In this document: positions 63,852 through 64,000 of the stretch, piece by piece
Numbering within the stretch: the first letter of the stretch is position 1
Layout of the letters: each line of letters opens with the position of its first letter
Assembly (NCBI GenBank): GCA_946811185.2
Contig: OX328100.1
Span: 16,976,999 to 17,040,998 of the forward strand
DNA: 64,000 bases
Direction of reading: 5' to 3'
Source: Hippopus hippopus
Lineage: Eukaryota > Mollusca > Bivalvia > Cardiida > Cardiidae
The notes under the pieces: model-generated
Databases searched by the model: none
What the model saw: only the letters and a program-made list of their open reading frames with translations
Told to the model about the DNA's origin: nothing
Program-made: the position numbers and the translations under genes

Positions 63852-64000
63852 TGAGCCATGTTCTGGCAAAAGGGGGCTTAATGCATCTCCATAATGCATG
63901 ATACCTAGCAAGTCATCACTTGGTCCTAGATCCACAAAATCCATTTTGTGTAACAACCGACTGGATCATGAGGTAAACTGGTCCTTTGACATACAGAAAA
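63852..64000. mobile_element. Family B MITE, cut by the window edge
   Basis: GAGCCATGTTCTGGCAAAAG, TAATGCATGATACCTAGCAA, GGTAAACTGGTCCTTTGACA. The palindrome would lie just outside the window. Confidence 0.82.

Larger units (their letters stand above)
59385..64000. other. Upstream flank of the unrecognised gene, no gene seen
   Basis: It contains the repeats listed (D, F, SINE, B, microsatellites, hairpin). No TATA box or conserved exon was recognised. Stretches 61090-61530 and 62580-63010 hold nothing I can name. Confidence 0.6.

Overview
This is eukaryotic, animal nuclear DNA. Genes are split into short exons with GT-AG introns, the sequence is AT-rich, and it is packed with short non-autonomous DNA transposons (MITEs), tRNA-derived SINEs and minisatellites. 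The gene content (a ciliary dynein) and the repeat style (palindromes built on CAGCCTGCGCAG, SINE tails reading as GCGGCGT plus A-rich sequence) point to a mollusc, most likely a heterodont bivalve. That assignment rests on remembered repeat style, not on a search.

Left part, about 1-27.4 kb, plus strand: the 3' portion of the cytoplasmic dynein 2 heavy chain gene (DYNC2H1), the retrograde motor of intraflagellar transport. I placed 24 exons. Together they give one uninterrupted frame of 1357 residues from the distal stalk through the microtubule-binding domain, AAA5, buttress coiled coil, AAA6 and C-terminal domain to the natural stop. All junctions are GT-AG with matching phases. The introns are full of MITEs; one intron is 7.9 kb.

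Middle, 27.4-33.3 kb: intergenic. It holds a Tc1/mariner relic with long inverted repeats and the last 40 codons of a transposase, a 1.16-kb element carrying a 162-bp tandem array inserted into a MITE, and a stretch of broken reading frames that may be a decayed coding sequence.

Right part, 33.3-59.4 kb, minus strand: a three-exon gene of 387 residues that I do not recognise. It lies tail-to-tail with DYNC2H1 and has a 24-kb first intron. That intron holds a 2.45-kb inverted-repeat element, a 36-bp minisatellite, an element with inverted arrays of a 14-bp motif, a nearly perfect 67-bp-arm hairpin, and a possible plus-strand promoter. Beyond 59.4 kb I see only repeats.

Main repeat families. 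A: about 230 bp, TTAA-flanked, CCCTTTACC termini, strong central hairpin, roughly 40 copies. B: about 250 bp, with a palindrome around CAGCCTGCGCAG. C: about 270 bp, with two such palindromes. D: about 210 bp, TTAA-flanked, with a GATCAGACTGCAC palindrome. F: a MITE with an internal CCAATCAGAAGTTG hairpin. The most unusual pattern is that B, C and D, otherwise unlike, share one palindromic core design. Families A and D also reuse the same TTAA boundary. No complete transposase, true tRNA, rRNA or CRISPR array was seen.
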